This document shows, piece by piece, positions 35,160 through 44,319 of a stretch of 64,000 bases of DNA (positions are counted from its first letter, which is position 1; each line of letters opens with the position of its first letter). The position numbers were made by a program, and so were the translations under genes. Source of the DNA: Haloarcula sp. CBA1127 (GTDB taxonomy: Archaea > Halobacteriota > Halobacteria > Halobacteriales > Haloarculaceae); the NCBI RefSeq assembly GCF_001485575.1, contig NZ_BCNB01000006.1:186001-250000 (forward strand). The letters run 5' to 3'. Below the pieces are notes generated by a model, which was not told the origin of the DNA, searched no databases, and saw nothing but the letters and a program-made list of their open reading frames with translations.

Positions 35160-36235
35160 CTGCCCACGAGACGACGATCCACAATACGGTTACAGACGTC
35201 AACGCGAACCAGTGGAACAATCTCGTCACACAGTCGGACCTCGGAACGGTGTTCCACCGGCACGAGTGGCTTCAGGCAGTCGAAGCAGGGCTTGACCGTC
35301 CAGCCTATCACGCGGTCGTGACGAAAGGATCGAACCCGATCGCCGTGCTTCCAACTGTTCTGGTACCGGTTGCAGCCCCCGATCCGGCGGATGTACCGGG
35401 CCCCAATCGGATTGTGGAAGCGACGGCTTCGCAGTTGCCAACTGACCGTCTGGTGTCACTCCATCCCGGTACTGGCGGTCCGGTAATCGCCACAGATCAT
35501 GAGGCGTCCCTCGATGCGATGCTGTCAGCACTCACAACGGCAGCGCCGCGACAGGCGCTTTCACACAAAATACGGACCGGGAACCCAGCCCAGAACAGAT
35601 ACAGCAAGTACCTCATCGGTCAGGGGTACGAATCGACAGTCACGTCGTGCCGGCTCGTGCTTGACCTTGCCCCCGGCTGGGAACGTATCAAGTCTGGAAT
35701 GGATCGGACACGACGGACGGAACTACACAGCGACGCAGTCACCGTCGAACGTACTGACCTCGGTGGCCCGACGCTGGCCTCGGTCCATGCCGACTACGTT
35801 CAGAATATGCAGCGAATCGGGGCAGACAGCTTTCCAATGGCCTTCTTTGAGGCGCTTGCCGAACATATGGATGACCGGATCGAGGTGTTTACTGCTCGCC
35901 GCGACGGCGATACCCTCGGCCGGCACATCTGTATCGTAGACGAGGAGCAGTCATCCCTCAGATACTACTTTTCGGCAGTTCCGGAGACATCAGCCTACGA
36001 GTACGGAACGTCCGAGAAGCTCCATGGCGCAGCCATTCAGTGGGCCATCGACGCTGGCTTCGATAGCTACGACTTCGGCGCGACGGGTGCGGATTTCCGA
36101 GACGGATTGTTTACGTATAAATCACAGTACGGACCGGCGGTCTGCCCAATCGTCCAGTGGGACAGAGGGCTTTCGGCGGTCGCCTGGCGTGCGTTCAAAT
36201 TCGGACGTCGGCTCTATCGCGAGCAGAACTACTGA
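35156..36235 (+). CDS. FemAB-like GNAT transferase (first of a tandem pair)
   Basis: A 359-residue protein with the duplicated GNAT (Acetyltransf_6/FemAB) pattern. The N-terminal half has TVFHRHEWLQAVEAGL, and the C-terminal half has YYFSAVPETSAYEYGTSEKL with DFGATGADFRDGLFTYKSQY. In bacteria such proteins add amino acids to peptidoglycan bridges or act in exosortase-linked exopolysaccharide loci; archaea of this group have no murein. The reaction here may be aminoacylation or acylation of a glycan amine. It shares a start/stop overlap with the upstream glycosyltransferase. Confidence 0.78.
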   Translation: MTAHETTIHNTVTDVNANQWNNLVTQSDLGTVFHRHEWLQAVEAGLDRPAYHAVVTKGSNPIAVLPTVLVPVAAPDPADVPGPNRIVEATASQLPTDRLVSLHPGTGGPVIATDHEASLDAMLSALTTAAPRQALSHKIRTGNPAQNRYSKYLIGQGYESTVTSCRLVLDLAPGWERIKSGMDRTRRTELHSDAVTVERTDLGGPTLASVHADYVQNMQRIGADSFPMAFFEALAEHMDDRIEVFTARRDGDTLGRHICIVDEEQSSLRYYFSAVPETSAYEYGTSEKLHGAAIQWAIDAGFDSYDFGATGADFRDGLFTYKSQYGPAVCPIVQWDRGLSAVAWRAFKFGRRLYREQNY

Positions 36236-36262
36236 GATGACAGCTGAAACCCAACCACGACA

Positions 36263-37288
36263 ATGAGTATCGAGATCGAGCGTGTCGGGACAGACCGACA
36301 TGAAGAGTGGGATAGCGCGCTTGAACACTCGCCACACGCTACTGCCTTTCACCAGTGTGCGGCTCTAGAGCAACTGGCAGCCGACTCAGGGACGGAACTC
36401 CATCGACTGATGGGGTTCAAGGGACAGGAGCCGATCGGCGTCCTTCCGATCTTTGAGCTTCGGAAGGGGCCGTTCAGTGCTGTTTTTTCGCCACCACCGA
36501 ACCTCTGGATTCCCCGACTTGGTCCAGCGTTCGTCGTTCGAGGGGACCCAAAGCAACGCAAGCGTGAACGACGCCGGCAGGGGTTCATCGATGCAGCCTT
36601 CGAGTACATCGAAAACACGATTGACCCGAAGTACCTCCGGGTGCGGACACCGACCGAGCTTGATGATGTCCGGCAGTTCAAGTGGAATGACTGCACAGTG
36701 CAGCCGGAGTATACGTATGTCACCGACCTCTCTGGTGGAAAGGAGGCCGTTCGAGACCGGTTCACCAGCGAGGCGCGTCGACGCCTCCGTATCGGGCAGG
36801 AGTCGGAGACCGAGTACACGATCACTGAGGAAGGGCTCGACGCGACCGAGACGGTGATGCACCGCGTCGAAAGCCGATACAACGAGCAGGGCGAGCCGTT
36901 CCCCGTTCCCACTGGGTTTCCCGGACGGCTCTACGAAGCGCTGCAACCGGGACAAATCCGTCCCTACGTCCTCCGAGTGGATGGCGAGGTCGTCGGCGGA
37001 CACATTTATTATGATGATGGGGAGACGATTTCGGGCTGGCTTGGGAACGTCAAGCCCCCCGACCATGTCGACCTTCCGGTCAATGAGTTGCTCATCTGGC
37101 GGGGGATTACTGATGCGATTGAGCGAGGGCGAACAGCCTATGAACTGGTGGGCGCAGGCGATCCTCGTCTAAACAGATATAAGCTGCATTTCGGGCCCGA
37201 GCTAACCGGGTTCTACTCTATGGAGCGGAGCGGAGCCGGTATCGATTCACTACTGCAACTGTACCGGTGGTTTGCACGGCACTCCTGA
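36263..37288 (+). CDS. FemAB-like GNAT transferase (second of a tandem pair)
   Basis: A 341-residue paralogue of the preceding gene: TAFHQCAALEQLAADSGTEL, PIFELRKGPFSAVFSPPPN, SEARRRLRIGQESETEY and ELVGAGDPRLNRYKLHFGPE are FemAB family landmarks. It begins 27 bases after its neighbour. The pair could be two steps on one glycan or a heterodimer. Substrate (aminoacyl-tRNA, acyl-CoA or other) cannot be read from sequence. Confidence 0.8.
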   Translation: MSIEIERVGTDRHEEWDSALEHSPHATAFHQCAALEQLAADSGTELHRLMGFKGQEPIGVLPIFELRKGPFSAVFSPPPNLWIPRLGPAFVVRGDPKQRKRERRRQGFIDAAFEYIENTIDPKYLRVRTPTELDDVRQFKWNDCTVQPEYTYVTDLSGGKEAVRDRFTSEARRRLRIGQESETEYTITEEGLDATETVMHRVESRYNEQGEPFPVPTGFPGRLYEALQPGQIRPYVLRVDGEVVGGHIYYDDGETISGWLGNVKPPDHVDLPVNELLIWRGITDAIERGRTAYELVGAGDPRLNRYKLHFGPELTGFYSMERSGAGIDSLLQLYRWFARHS

Positions 37289-37533
37289 TTTTACAGGGCG
37301 TGTCTATATACGTATTTGTTGCAAAGAATAACTTACTGCCGAGTATGATAGTATTATTAAAATATATGCTTTATAATAAAGTTTATATAGTAAAAATGGC
37401 TGCTCGGATATGCCTTCTAACAATAGGGCTTGTTGGTGGAACGGAGAGCAGTACTCGGCCAGCAATATGCTGGTTTCCTTCCTTTTGAACAACGTGTTTT
37501 CGAGCGGCGGGGTGAGTGGAGGTATCGCACTCT
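37289..37533. other. Very AT-rich intergenic spacer inside the island
   Basis: About 245 bases between the FemAB pair and the sugar-acid module. The segment around 37330-37400 is nearly all A/T, with several overlapping TATA-like stretches (ttataataaagtttatat). It is probably a promoter region for the four-gene module downstream. Such composition is rare in this genome and may mark a junction between separately acquired gene blocks. Confidence 0.55.
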
Positions 37534-38118
37534 ATGCGTGCTGAAGTGGGTGAGAGCGCAACTATTTCCCCACAGGCGACAGTCGGGTACGAGTACAGTG
37601 ACGATGTCTCACCGGCAGTCCTCGGCACAGGGGCAACGGTACGGCCGGGGACAGTCATCTACTGTGACGTCGCCATTGGAGCATCGTTTGTCACCGGACA
37701 CAACGCACTGGTTCGGGAGCAGACAACCATCAGCAACGATGTCGTACTTGGAACAAACGCCGTTATTGATGGGAAGACGGACGTTGGCTCTCATGTCAGC
37801 CTGCAGACGGGGGCATATGTCCCATCACAGACGACTATCGGGGACAACGTCTTCCTCGGCCCACATGCAGTCCTGACAAACGACCGGTACCCTGTACGCA
37901 ACGGGGGTGGACTGTCGGGGCCAACCATCGAGGACGGCGTCACTGTTGGAGCGAACGCTACAGTACTACCCGATGTGACTGTTGGCGAGCACAGCTTTGT
38001 TGCTGCGGGCGCAGTCGTCACGACAGATGTTCCGGCGAATAGCCTGGCGGTTGGCGTCCCGGCCACCTACGAACCACTGCCGCCTGAACTGGAGACACGA
38101 AACAGGATAGAGCAATGA
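37534..38118 (+). CDS. Hexapeptide-repeat acyltransferase (WbpD-like)
   Basis: A 194-residue left-handed beta-helix protein with repeated [IV]-G-x4 hexads (for example VLGTNAVIDGKTDVGSHV, TIGDNVFLGPHAVLTNDRYP). TNDRYP and the closing turn are typical of sugar N-acetyltransferases such as WbpD/WlbB. The ATG at 37534 is chosen because gtggaggt sits about ten bases upstream as a ribosome-binding site. It overlaps the aminotransferase start. It probably N-acetylates the 3-amino group of a UDP-sugar acid. Confidence 0.85.
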   Translation: MRAEVGESATISPQATVGYEYSDDVSPAVLGTGATVRPGTVIYCDVAIGASFVTGHNALVREQTTISNDVVLGTNAVIDGKTDVGSHVSLQTGAYVPSQTTIGDNVFLGPHAVLTNDRYPVRNGGGLSGPTIEDGVTVGANATVLPDVTVGEHSFVAAGAVVTTDVPANSLAVGVPATYEPLPPELETRNRIEQ

Positions 38119-39188
38119 TTGACCTCGCCACACCCGACATTGGGGATGCGGAGCGCGAGCGGGTGCAATCAGTGCTCGATAGCGGGCAACTGGCAGATGG
38201 CCCACAGGTGCGAAAGTTCGAAACCGAATTCGCCACGCACTGTGAGGGTTCGCATGCCGTTGCTACCGCCAACGGGACGACAGCCCTCCACGCCGCGCTG
38301 GAGGGGCTTGGCATTGGAAGTGGCGATCGTGTCCTGACGACGCCGTTCTCGTTCATTGCGAGCGCGAACGCAGTTCGCCTCGCCGGCGCGGACCCGGTGT
38401 TTGCCGACATCGATCCAGCAACGTACACACTGGACCCTGATAGTGTTGAGCAGACTATTGCGGCCCACAGTGGGGCCGTCGACGCTATCATCGCTGTCCA
38501 TCTCTACGGGTTGCCTGCCGACATGACCAGGTTGCGCAGGATCGCTGACGAACATGACATACCACTGGTGGAGGACGCGGCACAGGCCCATGGAGCGGCC
38601 GTCAACGGTGAGCCGGTCGGTAGTCTCGGCGATGTGGCGTGTTTCTCCTTTTATCCAACAAAGAACATGACTACTGGCGAGGGTGGGATGGTTGTCACCG
38701 ATGACCCCGCGGTCGCGGCCCGGACCGAACGGTTCGTCAACCACGGTCGTGGCGACGACGGCTACACGGAGGTTGGGCATAATTTCCGGATGACGAGTAT
38801 CGCTGCCGCCATCGGCCTTGCACAACTAGACTGTCTTCGGGAATACGTCGCGACGCGGCGTGAACACGCGACGATACTGACGGATGCACTCTCGGAAACT
38901 AACCTGACCACACCAGTCGAGCCGTCCGGCCGACAGCACGCGTACAATCAGTACACGGTCCGCTGTCAGGATCGGGAGGGGTTAATCGACCATCTCACCG
39001 CCCACGATATCGGATACGGTATTTATTACCCGACACCGATCAACGAACAGGAAGCATACAGCGGTGTTACTGCCGACACACCCGAAGCGAAGCGAGCGGC
39101 TGCGGAAGTATGCTCCCTGCCGATTCATCCGGCGCTGGAGCAACGTGAGATCAGGCGAGTGGCGGAGGTGGTCCAGACGTATGGATGA
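38115..39188 (+). CDS. DegT/DnrJ/EryC1 PLP-dependent sugar aminotransferase (WbpE-like)
   Basis: A 357-residue fold-type I aminotransferase. The PLP-binding Lys is Lys183 in SFYPTKNMTTGEGG, preceded by VEDAAQAHGA. The N-terminus IDLATPDIGDAERERVQSVL with SGQLADGPQV is typical of 3-keto-sugar aminotransferases. It overlaps both neighbours (ATGA with the acyltransferase, eight bases with the dehydrogenase), showing a tight operon. It would aminate the 3-keto sugar made by the next gene product. Confidence 0.92.
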   Translation: MIDLATPDIGDAERERVQSVLDSGQLADGPQVRKFETEFATHCEGSHAVATANGTTALHAALEGLGIGSGDRVLTTPFSFIASANAVRLAGADPVFADIDPATYTLDPDSVEQTIAAHSGAVDAIIAVHLYGLPADMTRLRRIADEHDIPLVEDAAQAHGAAVNGEPVGSLGDVACFSFYPTKNMTTGEGGMVVTDDPAVAARTERFVNHGRGDDGYTEVGHNFRMTSIAAAIGLAQLDCLREYVATRREHATILTDALSETNLTTPVEPSGRQHAYNQYTVRCQDREGLIDHLTAHDIGYGIYYPTPINEQEAYSGVTADTPEAKRAAAEVCSLPIHPALEQREIRRVAEVVQTYG

Positions 39189-40173
39189 GACGCTCGATGT
39201 CGGTGTTATTGGCGTCGGAGCAATGGGTCGGCACCACGCTCGTGTGTATAATGAGCTCTCCGGGGCGACGCTGATCGGCGTTGCTGACGCCAACGCAGAC
39301 CGAGCAAGGCAGATCGCTGACGAAAATGGGGTCCGAGCTTGCGACAGTGCGGAACTGTGTAGGCAAGCCGATGCGGTTTCAATCGCCGTCCCAACGCGGT
39401 ACCACGCTGAGGTTGCTCGACAGTGTATTGAAGCTGGTACTGGGATGTTGATTGAAAAGCCGTTCGTTACGGAGACCACGACCGGACGTGACCTCATCGA
39501 GGGTGCGGATGCCGCGGGCGTGACTCTTCAGGTAGGTCATATCGAGCGGTTCAATCCTGTGGCAGAGGTCTTAGAGGAGGTCCTCGCAGATATTGATGTT
39601 ATTTCTGTTTCGGCCAAGCGGCTAGGGCCGTCAGTTGATCGCACCGTCGAGGACTCGGCAGTCACTGACCTCATGATACACGACATTGATCTGGTCTGTC
39701 ATCTCCTGCCATCCTCGGTGTCAGATATTCAGGTCAGCGGCGCTGCGCAGGGCCGATACGCGACGGCCACATTAGAGTTCGCTTCCGGTGTTATTTGCTC
39801 GCTGACGGCAAGCAGGGTCACGGAAAAGAAAATCCGTCAGTTCAAAATCACCGCTGATTCCTGTTACGTGACCGCTGACTTCATCGATCAGTCGCTGGAA
39901 GTCCATCGCCAGTCAGTTCCGGAGTACGTTGCCACGGACAACGAGGTTCGGTACCGTCATGAGAGTATTGTCGAGAAACCAGCAGTACGGGCCGGTGAAC
40001 CACTCAAGCGCGAACTTGAGTCCTTCCTCAATGCTGTACAGACGAACAGCCAACCCCGTGTCAACGGTGAGGCCGGAATCAGAGCCGTCGAGTTAGCACA
40101 GACTATTGATCGAAAAGCATTCGACGCGGGACCTTCGGAAGGAGAGTTTATCACCAATGCACAGACAGACTGA
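39181..40173 (+). CDS. Gfo/Idh/MocA NAD-dependent dehydrogenase (WbpB-like)
   Basis: A 330-residue oxidoreductase with the dinucleotide motif GVIGVGAMGRHH (8-19) and the catalytic EKP at 92-94 (LIEKPFVTE). LQVGHIERFNPVAEVL is typical of the sugar-nucleotide branch of the family. It is expected to oxidise C3 of a UDP-N-acetylhexosaminuronic acid. The ATG at 39181 overlaps the end of the aminotransferase, and the stop overlaps the start of the 6-dehydrogenase. Confidence 0.9.
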   Translation: MDETLDVGVIGVGAMGRHHARVYNELSGATLIGVADANADRARQIADENGVRACDSAELCRQADAVSIAVPTRYHAEVARQCIEAGTGMLIEKPFVTETTTGRDLIEGADAAGVTLQVGHIERFNPVAEVLEEVLADIDVISVSAKRLGPSVDRTVEDSAVTDLMIHDIDLVCHLLPSSVSDIQVSGAAQGRYATATLEFASGVICSLTASRVTEKKIRQFKITADSCYVTADFIDQSLEVHRQSVPEYVATDNEVRYRHESIVEKPAVRAGEPLKRELESFLNAVQTNSQPRVNGEAGIRAVELAQTIDRKAFDAGPSEGEFITNAQTD

Positions 40174-41536
40174 GTCAGTAGGTGGCGTTTACGGGAACAA
40201 CGCCACTTCTGAACGGGTTCAAGCCGCGTTTGAAAACGGTGAGATTACGGTCGCAGTGTACGGACTCGGCAAGATGGGGCTCCCCCTAGCTGGTGTGTTT
40301 GCTGATGTCTGTGGTGCTGTCATCGGTGTCGATATTGATCCGGCAGTCGTTGAAAGTGTTAATACTGGTAACTGCCACGTCCAGCGCGAACCGGGCCTGC
40401 CCGATTTGGTGGCAGACTGTGTCGCCGCCGGGGACCTCTGCGCAACGTCTGACCCGGCCGCTGCAGCGGCTGCAGCGACCGTTCACGTTGTCATCGTCCC
40501 GACGCCACTTACGGACACGTCTGAGCCCGACCTTTCGATGCTTGACGCTGCAATCGATGGGCTTGCGGAGGGTATCGAACCCGGCGATCTCATCATCATA
40601 GAGTGTACTGTTCCACCACGGACAACTGCTGACCGCGTCCAGCCCAGCGTGGCTGCAGCATCCGGGTTAGACACCGATGCGTTCGGTGTCGCATTCTGTC
40701 CCGAGCGAACCGCGAGTGGACGCGCTATCCAGGACATCCGCGGCGCGTACCCGAAGATCGTTGGGGGTGTCGACGATGAAAGTACCCGACTAGCCGAGTG
40801 TATCTATGCGAGTATCAATGACAGCGGTGTTATCACTGTCGCCGACGCAACCACTGCCGAATGCGTCAAGCTGTTTGAGGGGTTATACCGTGATGTCAAC
40901 ATCGCGCTGGCAAACGAGCTAGCGACATTCACCGACGAGCTCGGCGTCGATGTTCGGGCAGCAATCGAGGCTGCCAACACACAACCGTTCTGTGACATCC
41001 ATGATCCCGGACCAGGGGTTGGTGGCCACTGTATCCCAGTCTACCCCCACTTCCTCATCCAACCGTTTGACACTGAGACGCCGTTGCTTGAGACCGCACG
41101 CGAGGTCAACGATTCGATGCCGGTGTTTACCGTCCAGAAACTCCGCGAGGAACTGGCCGCCGACAGCGTCGAACTGGCCGCGGCCAGCGTCCTTGTGCTT
41201 GGGCTGACCTATCGGCCCGGTGTCGAAGAAACACAGACATCGCCAGCCCGGCCAATCGCAGAGCGGCTGTCGGCGGCTGGGGCCGATGTTGATGGGATTG
41301 ACCCCCTTCTTGACGATACCGCCGAGTTCGACCTCGATCAGCTACCGCTTGAACAGGCGACAGAGCGGGACTACGACGCTATCATCATGGTTACACCGCA
41401 CGACGAATTCGAGGCACTGGACTGGAGCTCGATGGGCCGACCAGCGGGCTCAGTCGTCATCGCCGGGCGGGACACACTGACGCTGTCTGAAACCAACCAT
41501 CGTGTCTACACTGTCGGGCGCGGAAACGTAGAGTAA
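40157..41536 (+). CDS. UDP-N-acetylhexosamine 6-dehydrogenase (WbpA/WecC-like)
   Basis: A 459-residue nucleotide-sugar dehydrogenase. The NAD motif is VYGLGKMGLPLAGVF (36-41 core) and the catalytic Cys is Cys292 in GVGGHCIPVYPHF, with the Lys of ECVKLFEGLYRDVN. It converts a UDP-GlcNAc or UDP-ManNAc to the uronic acid with two NAD+. It starts within the preceding gene (17-base overlap). It is the last gene of the acyltransferase-aminotransferase-dehydrogenase-dehydrogenase module. Whether the gluco or manno form is the substrate is unclear. Confidence 0.92.
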   Translation: MHRQTESVGGVYGNNATSERVQAAFENGEITVAVYGLGKMGLPLAGVFADVCGAVIGVDIDPAVVESVNTGNCHVQREPGLPDLVADCVAAGDLCATSDPAAAAAAATVHVVIVPTPLTDTSEPDLSMLDAAIDGLAEGIEPGDLIIIECTVPPRTTADRVQPSVAAASGLDTDAFGVAFCPERTASGRAIQDIRGAYPKIVGGVDDESTRLAECIYASINDSGVITVADATTAECVKLFEGLYRDVNIALANELATFTDELGVDVRAAIEAANTQPFCDIHDPGPGVGGHCIPVYPHFLIQPFDTETPLLETAREVNDSMPVFTVQKLREELAADSVELAAASVLVLGLTYRPGVEETQTSPARPIAERLSAAGADVDGIDPLLDDTAEFDLDQLPLEQATERDYDAIIMVTPHDEFEALDWSSMGRPAGSVVIAGRDTLTLSETNHRVYTVGRGNVE

Positions 41537-41760
41537 ACGCAGACAATCCAGTCAGCTGTTCCGCCGAGAAAAATACTACCCCGGCCAGTCCACGTGCCGG
41601 GACGCCACGACGCATCCACACGGCCCCTGTACGGTGGAGCGAACTCTTGTTCACCAGTCCGTCTGCAGGCTGTCGTGTGGACTAGCCGCGTTCTCCCCGG
41701 ACCGTTCCCTAATACCTGCGACCGAAGGAATGTTGCCTGTTGAGCCCCTGAACAGAACTA

Positions 41761-43008
41761 ATGGGACACGCTAAATCTGAAGTACTTGACGTGGAGCGTA
41801 TCCGCGAGGATTTCCCCATCCTCCAGCGCGAGTTCGGCGGCGAGCAAGTGGTGTATCTCGACAACGCGGCCACTACGCAGACGCCCGAGCCGGTCGTCGA
41901 GACCATCGCCGATTACTACCGAACGACCAACGCCAACGTCCACCGCGGCCTCCACCAGCTCAGTCAGGAGGCCAGCGTCGCCTACGAGGACGCCCACGAC
42001 CGCGTCGCTGAGTTCATCGGTGCCTCCGGCGAGCGCGAGGAAATCGTGTTCACCAAGAACACCACTGAGAGCGAGAACCTCGTCGCCTACGCCTGGGGCC
42101 TGAACGAACTCGGGCCCGAAGACGAGGTCGTTCTCACAGAGATGGAACACCACGCCTCACTCGTGACGTGGCAGCAAATCGCCAAGAAGACCGGTGCGAC
42201 CTGTCGATACATCAGCGTCGACGAGGATGGGACGCTCGACATGGACCACGCCCGCGAGATTATCACCGACGACACCGCGATGGTCAGTGTCGTCCACGTC
42301 TCGAACACGCTCGGCACAGTCAACCCCGTCTCGGAACTGGCAGATATCGCCCACGACCACGGTTCGTATATCTTCGTCGACGGCGCGCAGTCGGTCCCGA
42401 ACCGCCCGGTCGACGTGGAAGCCATCGACGCCGACTTCCTGGCCTTCTCAGGACACAAGATGGCCGGTCCGACCGGCATCGGCGTCCTCTACGGCAAGAA
42501 ACATATTCTCGAGGAGATGGAGCCGTACCTCTACGGCGGCGAGATGATCAAGAAAGTCACCTTCGAGGACGCGTCCTGGAACGATCTCCCGTGGAAGTTC
42601 GAGGCCGGCACCCCAGTCATCGCGCAGGGCATCGCGCTGGCCGAGGCCTGTGACTACCTCGACGATATCGGCATGGAACGGATTCAGCGCCACGAGGAAC
42701 AGCTCGCCCAGTACGCGCTGGAACAGCTCCGTGAAGAGGGCGACGTGGAGACGTACGGTCCGTCGGCGGGAACGGAGCGCGGTGGCCTCGTCTCGTTCAA
42801 CCTCGATTCGGTCCACGCCCACGACCTCTCGTCGATCCTCAACGACTCCGCCGTCGCCATCCGCGCCGGCGACCACTGCACACAGCCCCTCCACGACAAG
42901 ATGGGCGTCCCAGCGTCCGCGCGAGCCTCGTTCTACATCTACAACACGCGGGAAGAGGTGGACAAACTGGTCAGTGCTATCGACGACGCGCGGCAGTTGT
43001 TCGCGTAA
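41761..43008 (+). CDS. sufS: Cysteine desulfurase SufS
   Basis: A 415-residue PLP enzyme that takes sulfur from cysteine for Fe-S clusters. The Schiff-base Lys is Lys233 (AFSGHKMAGPTGIG), and the persulfide Cys is Cys373 (IRAGDHCTQPLHDK), as in group II SufS/CsdA. Length is normal. It marks the return to high-G+C house-keeping sequence after the island. The scaffold gene sufU follows 1.3 kb downstream, on the same strand, separated by a cupin and a phosphatase gene. Confidence 0.95.
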   Translation: MGHAKSEVLDVERIREDFPILQREFGGEQVVYLDNAATTQTPEPVVETIADYYRTTNANVHRGLHQLSQEASVAYEDAHDRVAEFIGASGEREEIVFTKNTTESENLVAYAWGLNELGPEDEVVLTEMEHHASLVTWQQIAKKTGATCRYISVDEDGTLDMDHAREIITDDTAMVSVVHVSNTLGTVNPVSELADIAHDHGSYIFVDGAQSVPNRPVDVEAIDADFLAFSGHKMAGPTGIGVLYGKKHILEEMEPYLYGGEMIKKVTFEDASWNDLPWKFEAGTPVIAQGIALAEACDYLDDIGMERIQRHEEQLAQYALEQLREEGDVETYGPSAGTERGGLVSFNLDSVHAHDLSSILNDSAVAIRAGDHCTQPLHDKMGVPASARASFYIYNTREEVDKLVSAIDDARQLFA

Positions 43009-43119
43009 TCGCACGCTCAGTCTCTATATGGGATGCAACAGGTGGTATTTTCAGTTGTAATCTAGCGCCGATGTGCACGGCAGCTATATGACACTCCGCC
43101 GATGACTTTTGTCGGGACG

Positions 43120-43659
43120 ATGACTGATACCGATGAAACGGAGCGGCCGCTGACGCCAGCATCGCTCGATCATACGCACCTACCCGAGCAGACGATGTAC
43201 AAGGTGTCGCTCGACGACGCCAGCCACTTCGAACAAGGCGGGGACGACATCCGGACGTATCCGGTGTGTACCACGAACGAATTCAAGTTGCTGTACTTCG
43301 AGATGGACCCTGGCGCGGTCATCGACTGGCACACTCACGCGCCCAGTTTCGACGAGGTGTGTCTGTGTCTCGATGGGGCCGCCAGATACACGCTGAAACG
43401 CGAAGACGGAAGCGAGCAGGTGCTCCGGGCTGAACCACGCGAGTTCGTCTATCTACCTGGTGGGGCCCGACACAAGATCGAGGCAGTGGGTGAAACCGGT
43501 CACGAGGGACTGGTCACAATGCCGCCGGACTCTGTCGGACGCCTCGAATTGCTCGAAGGCGCTGAACCGTACCAGACAGAAGACTGGCCGATTGCGTTGT
43601 GGGTCGACCGGGTCCGAGACGAAGTCGTCAGGAAAGACGAGAACGCCGTCACAGAGTAG
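43120..43659 (+). CDS. Cupin-domain protein
   Basis: A 179-residue protein with one cupin domain: IDWHTHAPSFDEVCLCLDG (metal His/Glu region) and YLPGGARHKIEAVGE (second metal His). A 60-residue N-terminal and a 40-residue C-terminal extension surround it. The start at 43120 gives an acidic N-terminus (MTDTDETERPL); an in-frame ATG at 43102 is equally possible. It lies between sufS and sufU but on sequence alone has no clear link to Fe-S work. Confidence 0.75.
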   Translation: MTDTDETERPLTPASLDHTHLPEQTMYKVSLDDASHFEQGGDDIRTYPVCTTNEFKLLYFEMDPGAVIDWHTHAPSFDEVCLCLDGAARYTLKREDGSEQVLRAEPREFVYLPGGARHKIEAVGETGHEGLVTMPPDSVGRLELLEGAEPYQTEDWPIALWVDRVRDEVVRKDENAVTE

Positions 43660-43675
43660 GTCCACTGGGCATTGA

Positions 43676-44158
43676 TTAGTGGGACTCGTCTGCAGCGAGA
43701 TAAATGACGGCTAGCTTATACAGCGCCGGGTTCGGGGTCGCAATCGGTCGGGCTGCCCGGACAGCCGCCAGCGCGTCGGAAAGCGGCCGGTTCTCTTCGG
43801 CAGCGATAGCTGTCGCAATCAGCGTTGCACTCCGGGAGACGCCGGCTTTGCAGTGAATCAGCGCCGGGCTGTCCGCTCGGACGAAGCGCCGGGCGGTATC
43901 GACGGCTGCCTCGAACGCCGTCCATTCGTTGCCTGCACCGTCGATAAGCGGGTGGTGGGCGGTCGTGAGGGGGTAGGCCTCGCTTGTCGCCGAAAGCACG
44001 TGTTCGAAGGACCGGTCGTGTGCCTCGGGCCGTGCCGCGTGTTTGTTACCGAGATACAGCGCCCGGTTGCCGATCTGGCGAACCACCGGTTCGTCGCTGA
44101 CGAACCCCACGGGTCGAACAGCATGGTCAGTCGGAGACGGAGCGTTGTTCTCTCCCAC
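43676..44158 (-). CDS. Dual-specificity protein phosphatase
   Basis: A 160-residue phosphatase of the DSP family. The active-site loop is His102-Cys103-K-A-G-V-S-R109-S, with Cys103 as nucleophile and Arg109 binding phosphate. The upstream loop YPLTTAHHPLIDGAGNEW could carry the general acid. Cytoplasmic, no membrane segment. It is convergent with the cupin gene and divergent from sufU. Confidence 0.88.
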   Translation of the reverse strand: MGENNAPSPTDHAVRPVGFVSDEPVVRQIGNRALYLGNKHAARPEAHDRSFEHVLSATSEAYPLTTAHHPLIDGAGNEWTAFEAAVDTARRFVRADSPALIHCKAGVSRSATLIATAIAAEENRPLSDALAAVRAARPIATPNPALYKLAVIYLAADESH

Positions 44159-44319
44159 GGGCTGACAGAACGGACGGTGGCAGTAAATATTACCTACTGG
44201 CGGCGGGGAGCCTGCCGGACCGCTCAGGCAGCCAGGGCGCTTCCGCTCGCGGGACAGCAGACGTGCGAATCGATACCTCGGAACGTTTTTCCGACTGACA
44301 GCCGTATCATAGTTTAATT

